From the NCBI RefSeq assembly GCF_015265455.1, contig NZ_CP054492.1, positions 2,170,001 to 2,234,000 of the forward strand: DNA of 64,000 nucleotides, written 5' to 3'. A model generated the notes under the pieces. The model was not told where the DNA came from, made no database searches, and saw only the letters and a program-made list of their open reading frames with translations. Below are positions 19,601-27,402 of the stretch, piece after piece. Both the position numbers and the translations under genes were made by a program. Numbering within the stretch: position 1 is the first letter of the stretch; the number at the start of each line of letters is the position of its first letter. This DNA is from Candidatus Sulfurimonas baltica. Its GTDB lineage: Bacteria; Campylobacterota; Campylobacteria; Campylobacterales; Sulfurimonadaceae.

Positions 19601-21621
19601 AAGCAGCCTTAGATTTAGCAATACTTGAAGGCAGAACTTCTCTTACAAACTCTGCAGATTTTTATGGGCACTCAGTACAAAATGCAGCTTTTAGAATCAC
19701 CTACAACTCTGTTGACGACAACGGCTCCATAGTTCAATTAGAGCCTATCAGCGGAGGTTCTGGAACAAAATATAATGTTACAAACTTTCCTAGTTTATCA
19801 GGGAACTGTGCACAAGACATGGATAACAACCCAAGCTCTACAGATAAAATAAGCCAATACTGTAGTAACGCAGGAGTTAGTTATGCTTCTGCAATGGATA
19901 CGGCAGAACTTACTACATGTATGGAGTGTGTATATGGAATAGATACAAGATTTATATGCTCGAGAGACAACTTTGCTATTCGTCCTGAAGCATTTATGAT
20001 CAAACTAGATGACCAAAACCAAACAAATCCAGCTTCTCAACTTAGAGTTGCTGACAATGTGTCTGGGGTTGTAACGCCATCGACTGTTCAAACTGAGCTT
20101 GCAGCCGGATATCAATACAATCTGGAAGTAACTGCTACAAATCATTTAAGTAATGACTCATCTCCTGGTTATACAAGAAATTTTGACTCTGCACTGCCAC
20201 CTGATAGTGTAGAATACACATGGAATCCAAGCGGCAGCCCAACGGGTTGCAATGATGATAATAATAAATCTGTCTCCTTAGGATTTGTAGATGGTATGGT
20301 AGACATAAACTCATCAGTAGACCAAGTGGGTGAATACCTTCTAAATATTAGAGATACTCAATGGACAATTGTTGATAATACTCAACCATCACACCATGCG
20401 GGAACATATTTTTTAAATGGTGCCGACTGTATAGTAAACAACTCTACGACTCAAATAGTAAACTCAAATACACTCAATGGATGTAATATTAGCTCAAATC
20501 ACGATGCTACTGCTACAGCTTTAAAATACAGAGACTACAACCTACAATTCCACCCATACAAGTTTGACATGTCAGGAATTACTCCTTCACACGGCCAAAA
20601 CAACAACACGTCTTTTGGTGCAAATTCTTTCATCTACATGTCGGATATGGATAACGATGAAGAGATGTCTTTTCACTTAAACGGTAGCGTAACAGCAAGA
20701 GGCTCAAATGATTCAGCTCTTAGCAACTTTACAGACAACTGTTATGCGCAGCCGGTAGATTTAGACCTTAATAAAAACAGGGCAAATTTATTGGCAGTTG
20801 ATTATAGATACAGATATCACAATACAGACTTACCTGCAAATGATCAAAACGGCACTATGAATAATCTTGTAGGGACAGTTTCTATTCTTGCTAGTGATTT
20901 TAACCAGTCAAATAGCGGTACGATAAATACAAATCTAAATTTAAACTTTGACAGAAATATAACTACAGCATTTAATCCGGAAGAACTTACATTTGCAACT
21001 TATAATGCAGACTGCAACACTCCTGCAAACTGCACTATGAATGCAGATTTAACTACAATAACAACTAGTGGTATTCGTGACTTAAACACAACATTAAAAC
21101 ACTACTACGGTCGTACACATGCCTCTAGACAGAGATATGAGGGTGACTCGGGCACCACAAACATCTATTATGAAGTTTACTGTTTTGGAGATACAAACGG
21201 GACTACATGTAATAAAAATTTACTTCAAGATGGAATTGCTTCAAGAAGAACAGATGATATAAGATGGTTTATAAACAGTGAACACAATACTACAAATCAT
21301 GGAAATGCCGGCAGTGTAACTCAAAAGGGCTTATTAGGTATTGTAACTGCTGCACCTGTAAACCCTGTTGCTAATCCTAATACTGTAGTTCTTACTTACG
21401 ATAATCCGGCTACTAACCCTGACAGCTTCCCATATAAAACAACCATGGAAAACAACGCATCCGGCTGGTTAATCTACAACAAAGATGACCCAACAGCTAT
21501 AAGAAACCAGTTCTCAGTAGAGTTTGAAAAAATAGGTGGAGAGTGGAGCGGTGCACATGATACAGATACAGTCACAAAAGATACAAATGCAACTAGAACA
21601 AACAGGAGAATTATGTGGTAA
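16687..21621 (+). CDS. Large secreted Ig-like/MshQ-like (DUF6701-type) surface protein
   Basis: The 1644-residue protein starts at ATG 16687 with GAGGAG eight bases upstream. A signal peptide (FYFPLLFLMFFSVNAYS) leads into a beta-rich region, two tandem cadherin-like putative Ig domains (about 156-247 and 248-338; GTLPTGLSFDTSTGIISGTP and its repeat), and a long domain at about 345-700 of the 'vlWAGLFWQGY... SLAVVYEDF' type found in surface proteins. A C-terminal region follows with FAIRPEAFMIKL and ATNHLSND..PGYTRNF, which resembles DUF6701 of the MSHA pilus protein MshQ. It is rich in Asn, Thr, Ser and Asp. It overlaps a pseudopilin gene by seven bases and is followed by two more pilin-like genes, so it is probably a pilus-associated adhesin or tip protein. 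No sortase or barrel anchor is evident. Confidence 0.8.
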   Translation: MKTITKAFYFPLLFLMFFSVNAYSIQIANDTFSSDDDGWSGYVSVSSGEMEVARDTTASKTYNFGLEYANSAITITFNANVPNAWETSDDFNVLINGSIEQTYHSDGGGISDSFITTTTTDASGNITVGFNPDTSADNEPAFILDISIDGTPVQIPPAMGDIPNQSTANGFAYTLDISTFVTQTNADAIVSYTLAGTLPTGLSFDTSTGIISGTPTIDGVSNLSVIATDNDGDSNSDAFSITVSTKAPPIMGDVPDQAASNGVAFSLDISNFVTLTDGDAITSYTLAGTLPAGLSFDMFTGIISGSPTVDGVSNLSIIATDVDGDSNSDSFSITVSTVVNFTCANPRVFTPVYSDSAYSKLVQIGNTSLCANDGSGNCTDPGTSQNNNINMMHNDYDDVHATADNAATTSNSSAALLDIPAGKKVLWAGLFWQGYMVGWNDAQKQTGRSIKYKHDGDTSYQSASNASMNWVYFDANRFYYQSFIDITGYVNANGPGYYWVGDIATTEGQPAGGSFGAWSLAVVYEDFSQDFKNITAFHGYQAFAGNTDINNAITYANNNGCDNTNTGVGSGVSSTLTGFLTPRSGTVNSSLIVFAGEGDTSITGDSGSITDDTGMQHALTNGLNPSNNVMNATISKDGATVTTGLPYYSPNTLGADIDTYDISGILGNLQSSTDIAFTSSGDGYMPGMYALETQLYVPNFCYDYAYKQQGIFFTEDNNGSQDPKISGNIIPNKEIETTIYIKNLVDSDISVDNMFLDIYDINTSEATYVSNSTKLHKIGAVVPTNLVDGSDVTVGNTSSGDFINNIDIGSISSSEYFYAYYSINPSSTSIDMPIKAKARYDLTIAGTTVPYTLTLGANIPICASGLNFSPASGIFNVVHNDYYNYDIGGANRYYNLPTQVTKREGNFKVLSMDESDHDVLDNNHSMTIAAVEMIDAGAFHYTDASCSEIDSSVSPRVWVIFDENVISVPFNKAALDLAILEGRTSLTNSADFYGHSVQNAAFRITYNSVDDNGSIVQLEPISGGSGTKYNVTNFPSLSGNCAQDMDNNPSSTDKISQYCSNAGVSYASAMDTAELTTCMECVYGIDTRFICSRDNFAIRPEAFMIKLDDQNQTNPASQLRVADNVSGVVTPSTVQTELAAGYQYNLEVTATNHLSNDSSPGYTRNFDSALPPDSVEYTWNPSGSPTGCNDDNNKSVSLGFVDGMVDINSSVDQVGEYLLNIRDTQWTIVDNTQPSHHAGTYFLNGADCIVNNSTTQIVNSNTLNGCNISSNHDATATALKYRDYNLQFHPYKFDMSGITPSHGQNNNTSFGANSFIYMSDMDNDEEMSFHLNGSVTARGSNDSALSNFTDNCYAQPVDLDLNKNRANLLAVDYRYRYHNTDLPANDQNGTMNNLVGTVSILASDFNQSNSGTINTNLNLNFDRNITTAFNPEELTFATYNADCNTPANCTMNADLTTITTSGIRDLNTTLKHYYGRTHASRQRYEGDSGTTNIYYEVYCFGDTNGTTCNKNLLQDGIASRRTDDIRWFINSEHNTTNHGNAGSVTQKGLLGIVTAAPVNPVANPNTVVLTYDNPATNPDSFPYKTTMENNASGWLIYNKDDPTAIRNQFSVEFEKIGGEWSGAHDTDTVTKDTNATRTNRRIMW
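17152..17427 (+). repeat. Putative Ig-domain repeat 1 within the surface protein
   Basis: This unit encodes a roughly 92-residue cadherin-like domain with MGDIPNQSTANGF, SYTLAGTLPTGLSFD and IISGTPTIDGVSNLSVIATD. The unit at 17428-17700 repeats it closely at protein level and shares long nucleotide stretches, so the pair arose by tandem duplication. Confidence 0.85.
17428..17700 (+). repeat. Putative Ig-domain repeat 2 within the surface protein
   Basis: Second copy of the domain: MGDVPDQAASNGV, SYTLAGTLPAGLSFD and IISGSPTVDGVSNLSIIATD. Acidic DGDSNSD loops at the end of each unit could bind calcium as in cadherin-like folds, which is inference. Confidence 0.85.
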
Positions 21622-22241
21622 GAAATAGTATTAAGAGATTTGCTTTTACAATGATAGAGCTTATCTTTGCTATTGTCATAATCGGTATTGCTGTACTATC
21701 TCTTCCTATGATGACACAAGTAACATCAAGGGGTATTGAGAGCAATATTCTTCAAGAGGCTATATTTGCTGCCTCTGCAGAGCTTATGGGTGCAGCTTCT
21801 GGATATTGGGATGCAAACTCGATGGCGGATAACGCTTTGAGTCAATTCTCAAGAGTTATTGATATTGGCTCTACATGTGTAAACAACACGGCAAGTGATA
21901 GACATAGACTAAGACCTGGACATATAGTACAACCCCTGCATAGAAGATGTGTTGATGGAAATATTACAGCAGTCCCACCACTGAATCTTTCAAGCAACAC
22001 TTTTTTCAACTTGGACAATGCAGAACTTGGAGAACAAAATATTTTTATAGACGATACAGCAAATGCTTCAGGGTATAAGGCGAATTACACAAGTATAGTT
22101 ACTGTAACACCTAGCGCCGCCGATGCAAATATAAAGCTTATAGAAATCACGGTGAGAGATTCTGAGCCAAAAGATATTGTAGTTCTTAGAATGCAAAGTG
22201 CTAATATTGGTGAGATTGATTACTATAGGAGGAGATTTTAA
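21615..22241 (+). CDS. Type IV pilin-like protein with N-methylation motif (minor pseudopilin)
   Basis: The 208-residue product begins MVRNSIKRFAFTMIELIFAIVIIGIAVL: a short basic leader, then the prepilin peptidase site and the hydrophobic pilin helix with Glu5 (F|TMIE). The residue before the cut is Ala in FAF|TMIEL rather than Gly, which is less usual. The start is GTG at 21615 inside the last codons of the surface protein gene, supported by AGGAGA six bases upstream. The globular part contains Cys residues at the middle (STCVNN, RRCVDGN) that could form a disulphide. It resembles MshD/PilV-type minor pilins in position and length. Confidence 0.85.
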   Translation: MVRNSIKRFAFTMIELIFAIVIIGIAVLSLPMMTQVTSRGIESNILQEAIFAASAELMGAASGYWDANSMADNALSQFSRVIDIGSTCVNNTASDRHRLRPGHIVQPLHRRCVDGNITAVPPLNLSSNTFFNLDNAELGEQNIFIDDTANASGYKANYTSIVTVTPSAADANIKLIEITVRDSEPKDIVVLRMQSANIGEIDYYRRRF

Positions 22242-23176
22242 TGCGTCGTCTTGGTTTTACACTAATAGAGCTTATCTTTGTTATAGTTGTTATGGGGATT
22301 TTAAGTAAATTTGGAGTTGAGTTTTTGGCTCAGGCGTACAATAATTTTATATACTCAAGCGTAAATAACTCTCTTCAAGCGAGAAGTGCTACAGCAGTTG
22401 AGTCTATTGCCTCAAGACTGCAGTTTCGTATAAAAGACTCTATTATTGCCAGAGAGCCGGGAGCAAATCTGAACAATTATCAGGCATTATCAGGTTCAAC
22501 ATATGATGATACTGCAACTATTTTAGAATGGGTAGGAAGTGATATAGAGGGATTTAGAGGGGAATCTTTGCCAAACTGGAGCGGAATAATAGATTTACAA
22601 GTATCATCAACAAGCAGTCTAAACTCACCTGAGACGAATACCACAGCTCTTGATACACTAATTGGTGTATTGTCCCACGGCAGTGGGACAGGTATAAATA
22701 ATTCAGCCATCTATTTTGTAGGTTCTGATAGTGATATAAATAATTATGGATGGAATGGTGCCGCACTAACTGACCAAACCACAAGCGTTATGCATCCAAT
22801 AAGAAGAAGTCCTAATCCCGGTGAAGAACATCTTCTTATCCCTACTAATGGTGCAACAGGGCTTGATAATAACTTTACTGGTGTAGATGTTTTCGAATAT
22901 TATCAGCTTGCATGGACAGCTTATGCTGTTGAACTTAGAGACTATGACCCTACAACACAAACCGGGAATCTCTGGCTTAATTACGATTACCAACCTTGGG
23001 AAGGTGAAAACTACATAGATGATGGAAAAGAGTTTTTGTTGATGGAAAACGTAAGCACATTTAGATTTAAAGCTGTTGGTTCTGTTGTAAAAGTACAGGT
23101 CTGTGTAGGGAGTGATATAATCAATGGTAATGTAGCGGGAGGTTATTCAATATGCAAAGAAAAAACTATATACTAA
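22241..23176 (+). CDS. Type IV pilin-like protein, MshO/GspJ-type minor pseudopilin
   Basis: The 311-residue product starts MRRLGFTLIELIFVIVVMGIL, a textbook class III signal (cleavage G|FTLIE). The start overlaps the previous stop in TAATG. The length and position between a MshD-like and a PilX/MshP-like gene suggest a MshO- or GspJ-type minor pilin, which caps pilus fibres. The C-terminal segment has VQVCVGSDIINGN and a further Cys in YSICKEK. No Ca-binding or adhesin motif is recognisable. It overlaps the next gene by 25 bases. Confidence 0.85.
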   Translation: MRRLGFTLIELIFVIVVMGILSKFGVEFLAQAYNNFIYSSVNNSLQARSATAVESIASRLQFRIKDSIIAREPGANLNNYQALSGSTYDDTATILEWVGSDIEGFRGESLPNWSGIIDLQVSSTSSLNSPETNTTALDTLIGVLSHGSGTGINNSAIYFVGSDSDINNYGWNGAALTDQTTSVMHPIRRSPNPGEEHLLIPTNGATGLDNNFTGVDVFEYYQLAWTAYAVELRDYDPTTQTGNLWLNYDYQPWEGENYIDDGKEFLLMENVSTFRFKAVGSVVKVQVCVGSDIINGNVAGGYSICKEKTIY

Positions 23177-23589
23177 AAAATCGTTCAGGCTTTGCTATGA
23201 TAATGGCTATGGCTGTTATTGTTATAATAGCAACTATTATGGCACTTTCTCTAGCTATGACAGCTGAAACAGGGAAAAGAACAACAGACTTATATCTTTA
23301 TGAGCAGTCTGTACTTTATTCTAAAAGTGCTGCTGAACTTGCTCTATTAACAATTGCTCAAAATGGCTCTTGTACAACAATTCCTTCATATACTCTAGAT
23401 AGCATATATGATATAAATATAAGTGTTAGATATGTTTATAGAGGTCTTGCATGCGGTGGTACCGGTGACTACTTTACAACATTAACAACGGATGAACAAA
23501 ACGGCTCAGTACTTATGGATATAACTGTTACTACAACTGCAGGTACAGAGCCTATACGATATTTTAGAAGAAGTATTCAAAAACTATAG
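23152..23589 (+). CDS. PilX/MshP-like minor pilus protein
   Basis: The 145-residue product begins MQRKNYILKNRSGFAMIMAMAVIVIIATIMALSL, a prepilin-like leader with G|FAMIMAM in place of FTLIE. This lack of Glu5 is typical of PilX/GspK/MshP-type components. A helix (YEQSVLYSKSAAELALLTIAQNG) and a small beta domain with a Cys pair (SCTTI, LACGG) follow. Position after two FTxIE-type pseudopilins supports the assignment. It starts inside the previous gene and ends the operon; a promoter for hpf follows within 40 bases. Confidence 0.82.
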   Translation: MQRKNYILKNRSGFAMIMAMAVIVIIATIMALSLAMTAETGKRTTDLYLYEQSVLYSKSAAELALLTIAQNGSCTTIPSYTLDSIYDINISVRYVYRGLACGGTGDYFTTLTTDEQNGSVLMDITVTTTAGTEPIRYFRRSIQKL

Positions 23590-23618
23590 TTTCTAAATAT
23601 TTCTAAACCTTTTAATGC

Positions 23619-23624
23619 TATAAT
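23619..23624 (+). promoter_or_regulatory. Probable -10 hexamer (TATAAT) for hpf
   Basis: TATAAT lies 30 bases before the hpf start, giving a leader of about 24 bases that contains the AAAAGGAT ribosome site. A second TATAAT-like run follows at about 23633. Confidence 0.55.
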
Positions 23625-23654
23625 CACTAAATTATAATTTTAAAAGGATATTTT

Positions 23655-24197
23655 ATGAATATTTCTCTAACTGGAAGAAATGTAGAATTAACAGAGCCAA
23701 TCAAAGCTCACATGAATACGTCAATAGAAACACTAAGCAAATACAATATGGATATTATTTCTGTTAATGTTATAGCGTCAACTCAATCAAAAAAAGGTAA
23801 AGAACACTCTACTGTAGAGTTTGTTATACACCTTTCTCACAAAAACTCTATTATTATTAAACAAAATGATGATGACATGTATGCTGCTATTGATATGGCA
23901 ACTTCAAGAGCTCAAAAAGCTATGCGTCGTATGCATGATAAAGATACTAATCACCATAAAGATGGTATGAACGAAGCTAAGAACGAAGCAAATGCATCAA
24001 TTGATTTACATGAAGCTAGTGAAGCTTTAGAAGATGAAATCGTACCTGTAGAGCTAGCTCTTTACAAGCCTCGTGAAGTTGAAGATGTTTTAAATGACCT
24101 CAAAGATGGTAACAAAGTGTTTGAAATCTTTTTGGATAACGAAGGTAAAACTCGTGTTCTTTACAAAAGAAATGATGGTAAATTCGGGTTATATTAA
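23655..24197 (+). CDS. hpf: Ribosome hibernation promoting factor, long form
   Basis: Long HPF dimerises 70S ribosomes into inactive 100S particles in starvation. The N-terminal domain (residues 1-100, MNISLTGRNVELTEPIKAHM, AIDMATSRAQKAMRRMHDK) is the RaiA/HPF fold that blocks the mRNA channel. A charged linker leads to the C-terminal dimerisation domain at about 130-180 (VELALYKPREVEDVLNDL, FEIFLDNEGKTRVLYKR). At 180 residues it is a normal long HPF. It is monocistronic with its own promoter and a bidirectional terminator shared with recG. A second, short HPF paralogue is encoded at 42363-42692. Confidence 0.93.
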   Translation: MNISLTGRNVELTEPIKAHMNTSIETLSKYNMDIISVNVIASTQSKKGKEHSTVEFVIHLSHKNSIIIKQNDDDMYAAIDMATSRAQKAMRRMHDKDTNHHKDGMNEAKNEANASIDLHEASEALEDEIVPVELALYKPREVEDVLNDLKDGNKVFEIFLDNEGKTRVLYKRNDGKFGLY

Positions 24198-24203
24198 TAG
24201 TTT

Positions 24204-24228
24204 ATAAAGGGAAGCTTTTTCCCTTTAT
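24204..24228. terminator. Bidirectional stem-loop terminator between hpf and recG
   Basis: The arms 24204-24213 (ATAAAGGGAA) and 24219-24228 are exact reverse complements around a five-base loop, and T-rich bases follow in the hpf direction (TCTTTT). It overlaps the recG stop codon at 24225, so it can serve both convergent genes. Confidence 0.75.
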
Positions 24229-26048
24229 TCTTTTAAAGCTACTAAATCTTTTTTCACACTTTTAACTATCTCTTCATCCTCCGCCAAATCAACCCACTTG
24301 AACTGTTTTCCACTCTGATTAGAACCCTTTAACAAATCACCGCTTTTTCTAAACTTTAAATCTAGATTTGCTATGTCAAAACCGCTTGTTGTTTTAGTAA
24401 AATTCTCTAAGCGCTCAGAAGTATTTTGGTTTGTATATAAAAAACAGTACCCTTTTAAGCCTGTTCTACTTACACGACCTCGTAGCTGATGAAGAGTAGA
24501 CAAACCTAGTCTTTCGGCACCTACAATCACAACCGTGCTTAGTCTTGGGAGGGATATTCCGACTTCTACAACCGTTGTAGCAATTAATATATCCCCTTTT
24601 TCGCTAAACTCTTTTAGCACCTCTTCTTTCTCTTTATCTTTTCCATGAGTCACATAAACATTGGCAAAATTATTTTCCCAATATCCTCTTGCTTCATCAA
24701 TGCTCTGATACTCAATAACTTCACTCTGCTCAACTAAAGGGTAGACCAATAGAACTTGGTTGTTGTTACTTATCTCACTTTTAATATGCCCAAGCAACTC
24801 TTGAAAATCATTTTTATGGATTACTCTGCTTGATATATCTTTTTTAAAAGGCGTTGACGTGATTAAAGAGACATCAATGTGCGCTGTCTCTATCATAGCT
24901 TGAGTTCTCGGAATTGGAGTTGCGGAAAACTGCAAAAAATGGGGCTTAACCAGTATTTTATTGTCGATTACATCAGTGCTACTAACTAACTTCTCTAACA
25001 TGTTTCTCTGTGCAGTTCCAAAACGGTGCTGCTCGTCAACCATAACAAGCCCTGCTTTTGGAAGCTCTCTATATAAAAGTGCATGAGTGCCGATAATAAA
25101 ATCAAACTCACTCAAATCTATATTTTTTGTTTTGTTAGTGACTAAAACTATTTTAATATTAGGGATAAATCTACGGGCTTCTTCAAAAAGTTGGTTTGCA
25201 AGTATAGTTGTTGGTGCCATTAAAATAGATTTATTTGGGAGCATCATTACTGCAGAAGCTAAAATAACCATAGTTTTACCGCTTCCAACATCCCCGACTA
25301 TCATTCGCCTAGCACTTACATCTTTTTGCAAATCTATTTTAATATCTTCAATCGCACTAACCTGCTCATTAGTAAGTTTAAACGGCAAGGTTTTAGCCCA
25401 ATCTTTATAATCACTACTTCTACATGTAGAGGCTTTAAAATATCTTCTACATGTAGACAACTTCTTCATATAAGAGAATAGCTCTATATATTTTAGAGCA
25501 TTAACACTTTTTGAATCTAGCTCTTTTGTAGTTGTTGGCAGTTCTGTGGGAAAATGTAATTTTAAAACTTCATCTATAATATCTTCTTTTAAGCCCTCTG
25601 TTTTTAGGTTCTCTTTTGTTAAATTATTTTGAATAAAACGGAGCATCACATCGGCTCTTAAAGCAGATTTGTATTTTGGAGTTATATAACCTTCGTTGGT
25701 TACTTTTCTTGGCATACTCATAGTGCAGTGTCCTGTTTTGCACTCAATCATTCCATAGTAATAATCTCTACTGCCAACTGTAAACTGGTGCAACATGTAG
25801 GGTTTTGGACGAAATAAAACGCCGGTAACACTATGTCCGAAATTATGGGCAAAAAAAGTTATTTGTATGGAGTTGGCAGAGCGATAAACAGACTCTACAG
25901 TTGCATCTATAAGCTGATAAGTGTGTATTTGAAGCTTGTTATGAAGTCGTAAATCTTCATAAGAGTGAGGGATAATAAGAGAGAGTTCACACCAAGAGTT
26001 GATACCTAATTTTTTAAATTTCTCTTCTTGGGCTTTTGTGAGGTTCAT
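24225..26048 (-). CDS. recG: ATP-dependent DNA helicase RecG
   Basis: RecG regresses stalled forks and processes branched DNA. The 607-residue protein has an N-terminal OB-fold wedge domain and then helicase motifs: I MIVGDVGSGKTMV, Ia MAPTTILANQLFEE, II VMVDEQHRFG (DEQH), III QFSATPIPRT, V/VI ILIATTVVEVGISLPRL and LHQLRGRVSRTGLKGYCFL. It is shorter than the 690 or so residues of E. coli RecG, as usual in this phylum where the N-terminal region is reduced. The AAGGA ribosome site is good. It lies downstream of the M16 gene on the same strand, about 70 bases away. Confidence 0.95.
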   Translation of the reverse strand: MNLTKAQEEKFKKLGINSWCELSLIIPHSYEDLRLHNKLQIHTYQLIDATVESVYRSANSIQITFFAHNFGHSVTGVLFRPKPYMLHQFTVGSRDYYYGMIECKTGHCTMSMPRKVTNEGYITPKYKSALRADVMLRFIQNNLTKENLKTEGLKEDIIDEVLKLHFPTELPTTTKELDSKSVNALKYIELFSYMKKLSTCRRYFKASTCRSSDYKDWAKTLPFKLTNEQVSAIEDIKIDLQKDVSARRMIVGDVGSGKTMVILASAVMMLPNKSILMAPTTILANQLFEEARRFIPNIKIVLVTNKTKNIDLSEFDFIIGTHALLYRELPKAGLVMVDEQHRFGTAQRNMLEKLVSSTDVIDNKILVKPHFLQFSATPIPRTQAMIETAHIDVSLITSTPFKKDISSRVIHKNDFQELLGHIKSEISNNNQVLLVYPLVEQSEVIEYQSIDEARGYWENNFANVYVTHGKDKEKEEVLKEFSEKGDILIATTVVEVGISLPRLSTVVIVGAERLGLSTLHQLRGRVSRTGLKGYCFLYTNQNTSERLENFTKTTSGFDIANLDLKFRKSGDLLKGSNQSGKQFKWVDLAEDEEIVKSVKKDLVALKE

Positions 26049-26118
26049 AGTAATTCCTTAGTATCTAATACTATCTCTTTTTATAAACCTTAAGTATAAA
26101 TATTGCATTTTGCAATAT

Positions 26119-27402
26119 TTACTTGGTTACAATTGCAAAACTCATATCTAAAATCTCTGTATGAGCTTTTATAAACTCGTTTAAATCTTTTAACTTTAAC
26201 TTATCGATAAGCTCTAACTCTTTTTGAGAATGTCCGAACTCCTGACCCTTATAGTACTCCATAAAAGTACGATTAAGTCTTTGGCTCATAGTCTCTACTC
26301 TAAGCGGTTCGCTTCCAAGCAAAAACTTTTTAGTCTGCTTGAGCTCATCTTTTGTAACACCATTTTTTACGAACTCCGCTATTACATCTTTAACTGTTTT
26401 TTTTGCCTCTTCCATAGAGTCCAGCTTTGTTTGAAGGTAACCGGTCATAAATGAACTAGACTTGCTTATATCTGCCCTTGCATAAGCCGAATAGGCAAGA
26501 CCTCTTTTCACTCTTATCTCTTCCATTAGTCTTGAGCCAAAACCGCCAGTTCCTAAAATATATGTAGCAACTCTGGATTTATAATAATCTGGAGAATCAA
26601 CACCTACATTGTATGGTGAACCAAAGTATATATATGCTTGTTCTGTCTCTTTTTTCAACACGCTCTCTTTAGCTTTGCTAGAGGCTGTATAGTTTTTGAG
26701 TGCCGTAGCTCTACCCTTTGGCATATTCTCTATAACCTTGCCAATCTGCTGCTTTGTCGTCTCTAGTTCAATATCACCACCAACTACAACTATAAGTTTA
26801 GAGCTGATTAAATGTTTTTTTATAAACTCTTTAACATCAGAGAGCTCAATGCTTTTTACGCTCTCAATAGTTCCAGCATCTGGGGTTGAGAGCGGAGTTC
26901 CCTCAAATAGAAGCGTTTTGAGTTCATTTGAAGCTACATAATCATAGTCATTTGCTTTTGAACTGATTGAACCGATTGTTGTAGTTTTTACTTTATCAAT
27001 TGCCTCTTGAGTTAGATTTGGGTCTTTTAATAAATCGCCGAAATATTTAAGAGCAGTTTCAAACTCACCTTTAAGACACCCTACCTCTACAACAAAAGTC
27101 TCTTTGCCAGCATGTGCTGAGATATGAATCGCTTTAGCTTCAAGAGCTTCAGCAAATCCACTTGAACCCAGCTCTTTTGTACCCTCACTCATAACTTTGG
27201 CACTGAACCTAGCTAAACCTGCTTTTGTTATATCTGTTATAGTTCCGCTGTTAGTAAAAACAAACTGCATAGTTACTAACGGTAATCTCTTGTCTTCTTC
27301 AAAAATAACAGGTATGTTTTTACCGTTAACTTCAATCTCTTCTATTGTTGCTGCCATTATTATTTGTCCTATTATTAGTAAAGTAAATATTATTTTTTTC
27401 AT
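26119..27402 (-). CDS. M16-family peptidase homologue lacking the zinc-binding motif
   Basis: The 427-residue protein has a signal peptide (MKKIIFTLLIIGQIIMAA) and the M16 layout of two similar halves, so it is probably periplasmic. The usual HxxEH zinc motif aligns with R65-F-S-A-K69 in KAGLARFSAKVMSEGT; both histidines and the glutamate are replaced. The C-terminal partner segment GGFGSRLMEEIRVKRGLAYSAYA, with the R/Y substrate residues, is intact. That combination is typical of the non-catalytic subunit of paired M16B peptidases, so it probably needs a catalytic partner encoded elsewhere. The start overlaps the mqnC stop as TAATG, so the two are translationally coupled. Confidence 0.88.
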   Translation of the reverse strand: MKKIIFTLLIIGQIIMAATIEEIEVNGKNIPVIFEEDKRLPLVTMQFVFTNSGTITDITKAGLARFSAKVMSEGTKELGSSGFAEALEAKAIHISAHAGKETFVVEVGCLKGEFETALKYFGDLLKDPNLTQEAIDKVKTTTIGSISSKANDYDYVASNELKTLLFEGTPLSTPDAGTIESVKSIELSDVKEFIKKHLISSKLIVVVGGDIELETTKQQIGKVIENMPKGRATALKNYTASSKAKESVLKKETEQAYIYFGSPYNVGVDSPDYYKSRVATYILGTGGFGSRLMEEIRVKRGLAYSAYARADISKSSSFMTGYLQTKLDSMEEAKKTVKDVIAEFVKNGVTKDELKQTKKFLLGSEPLRVETMSQRLNRTFMEYYKGQEFGHSQKELELIDKLKLKDLNEFIKAHTEILDMSFAIVTK

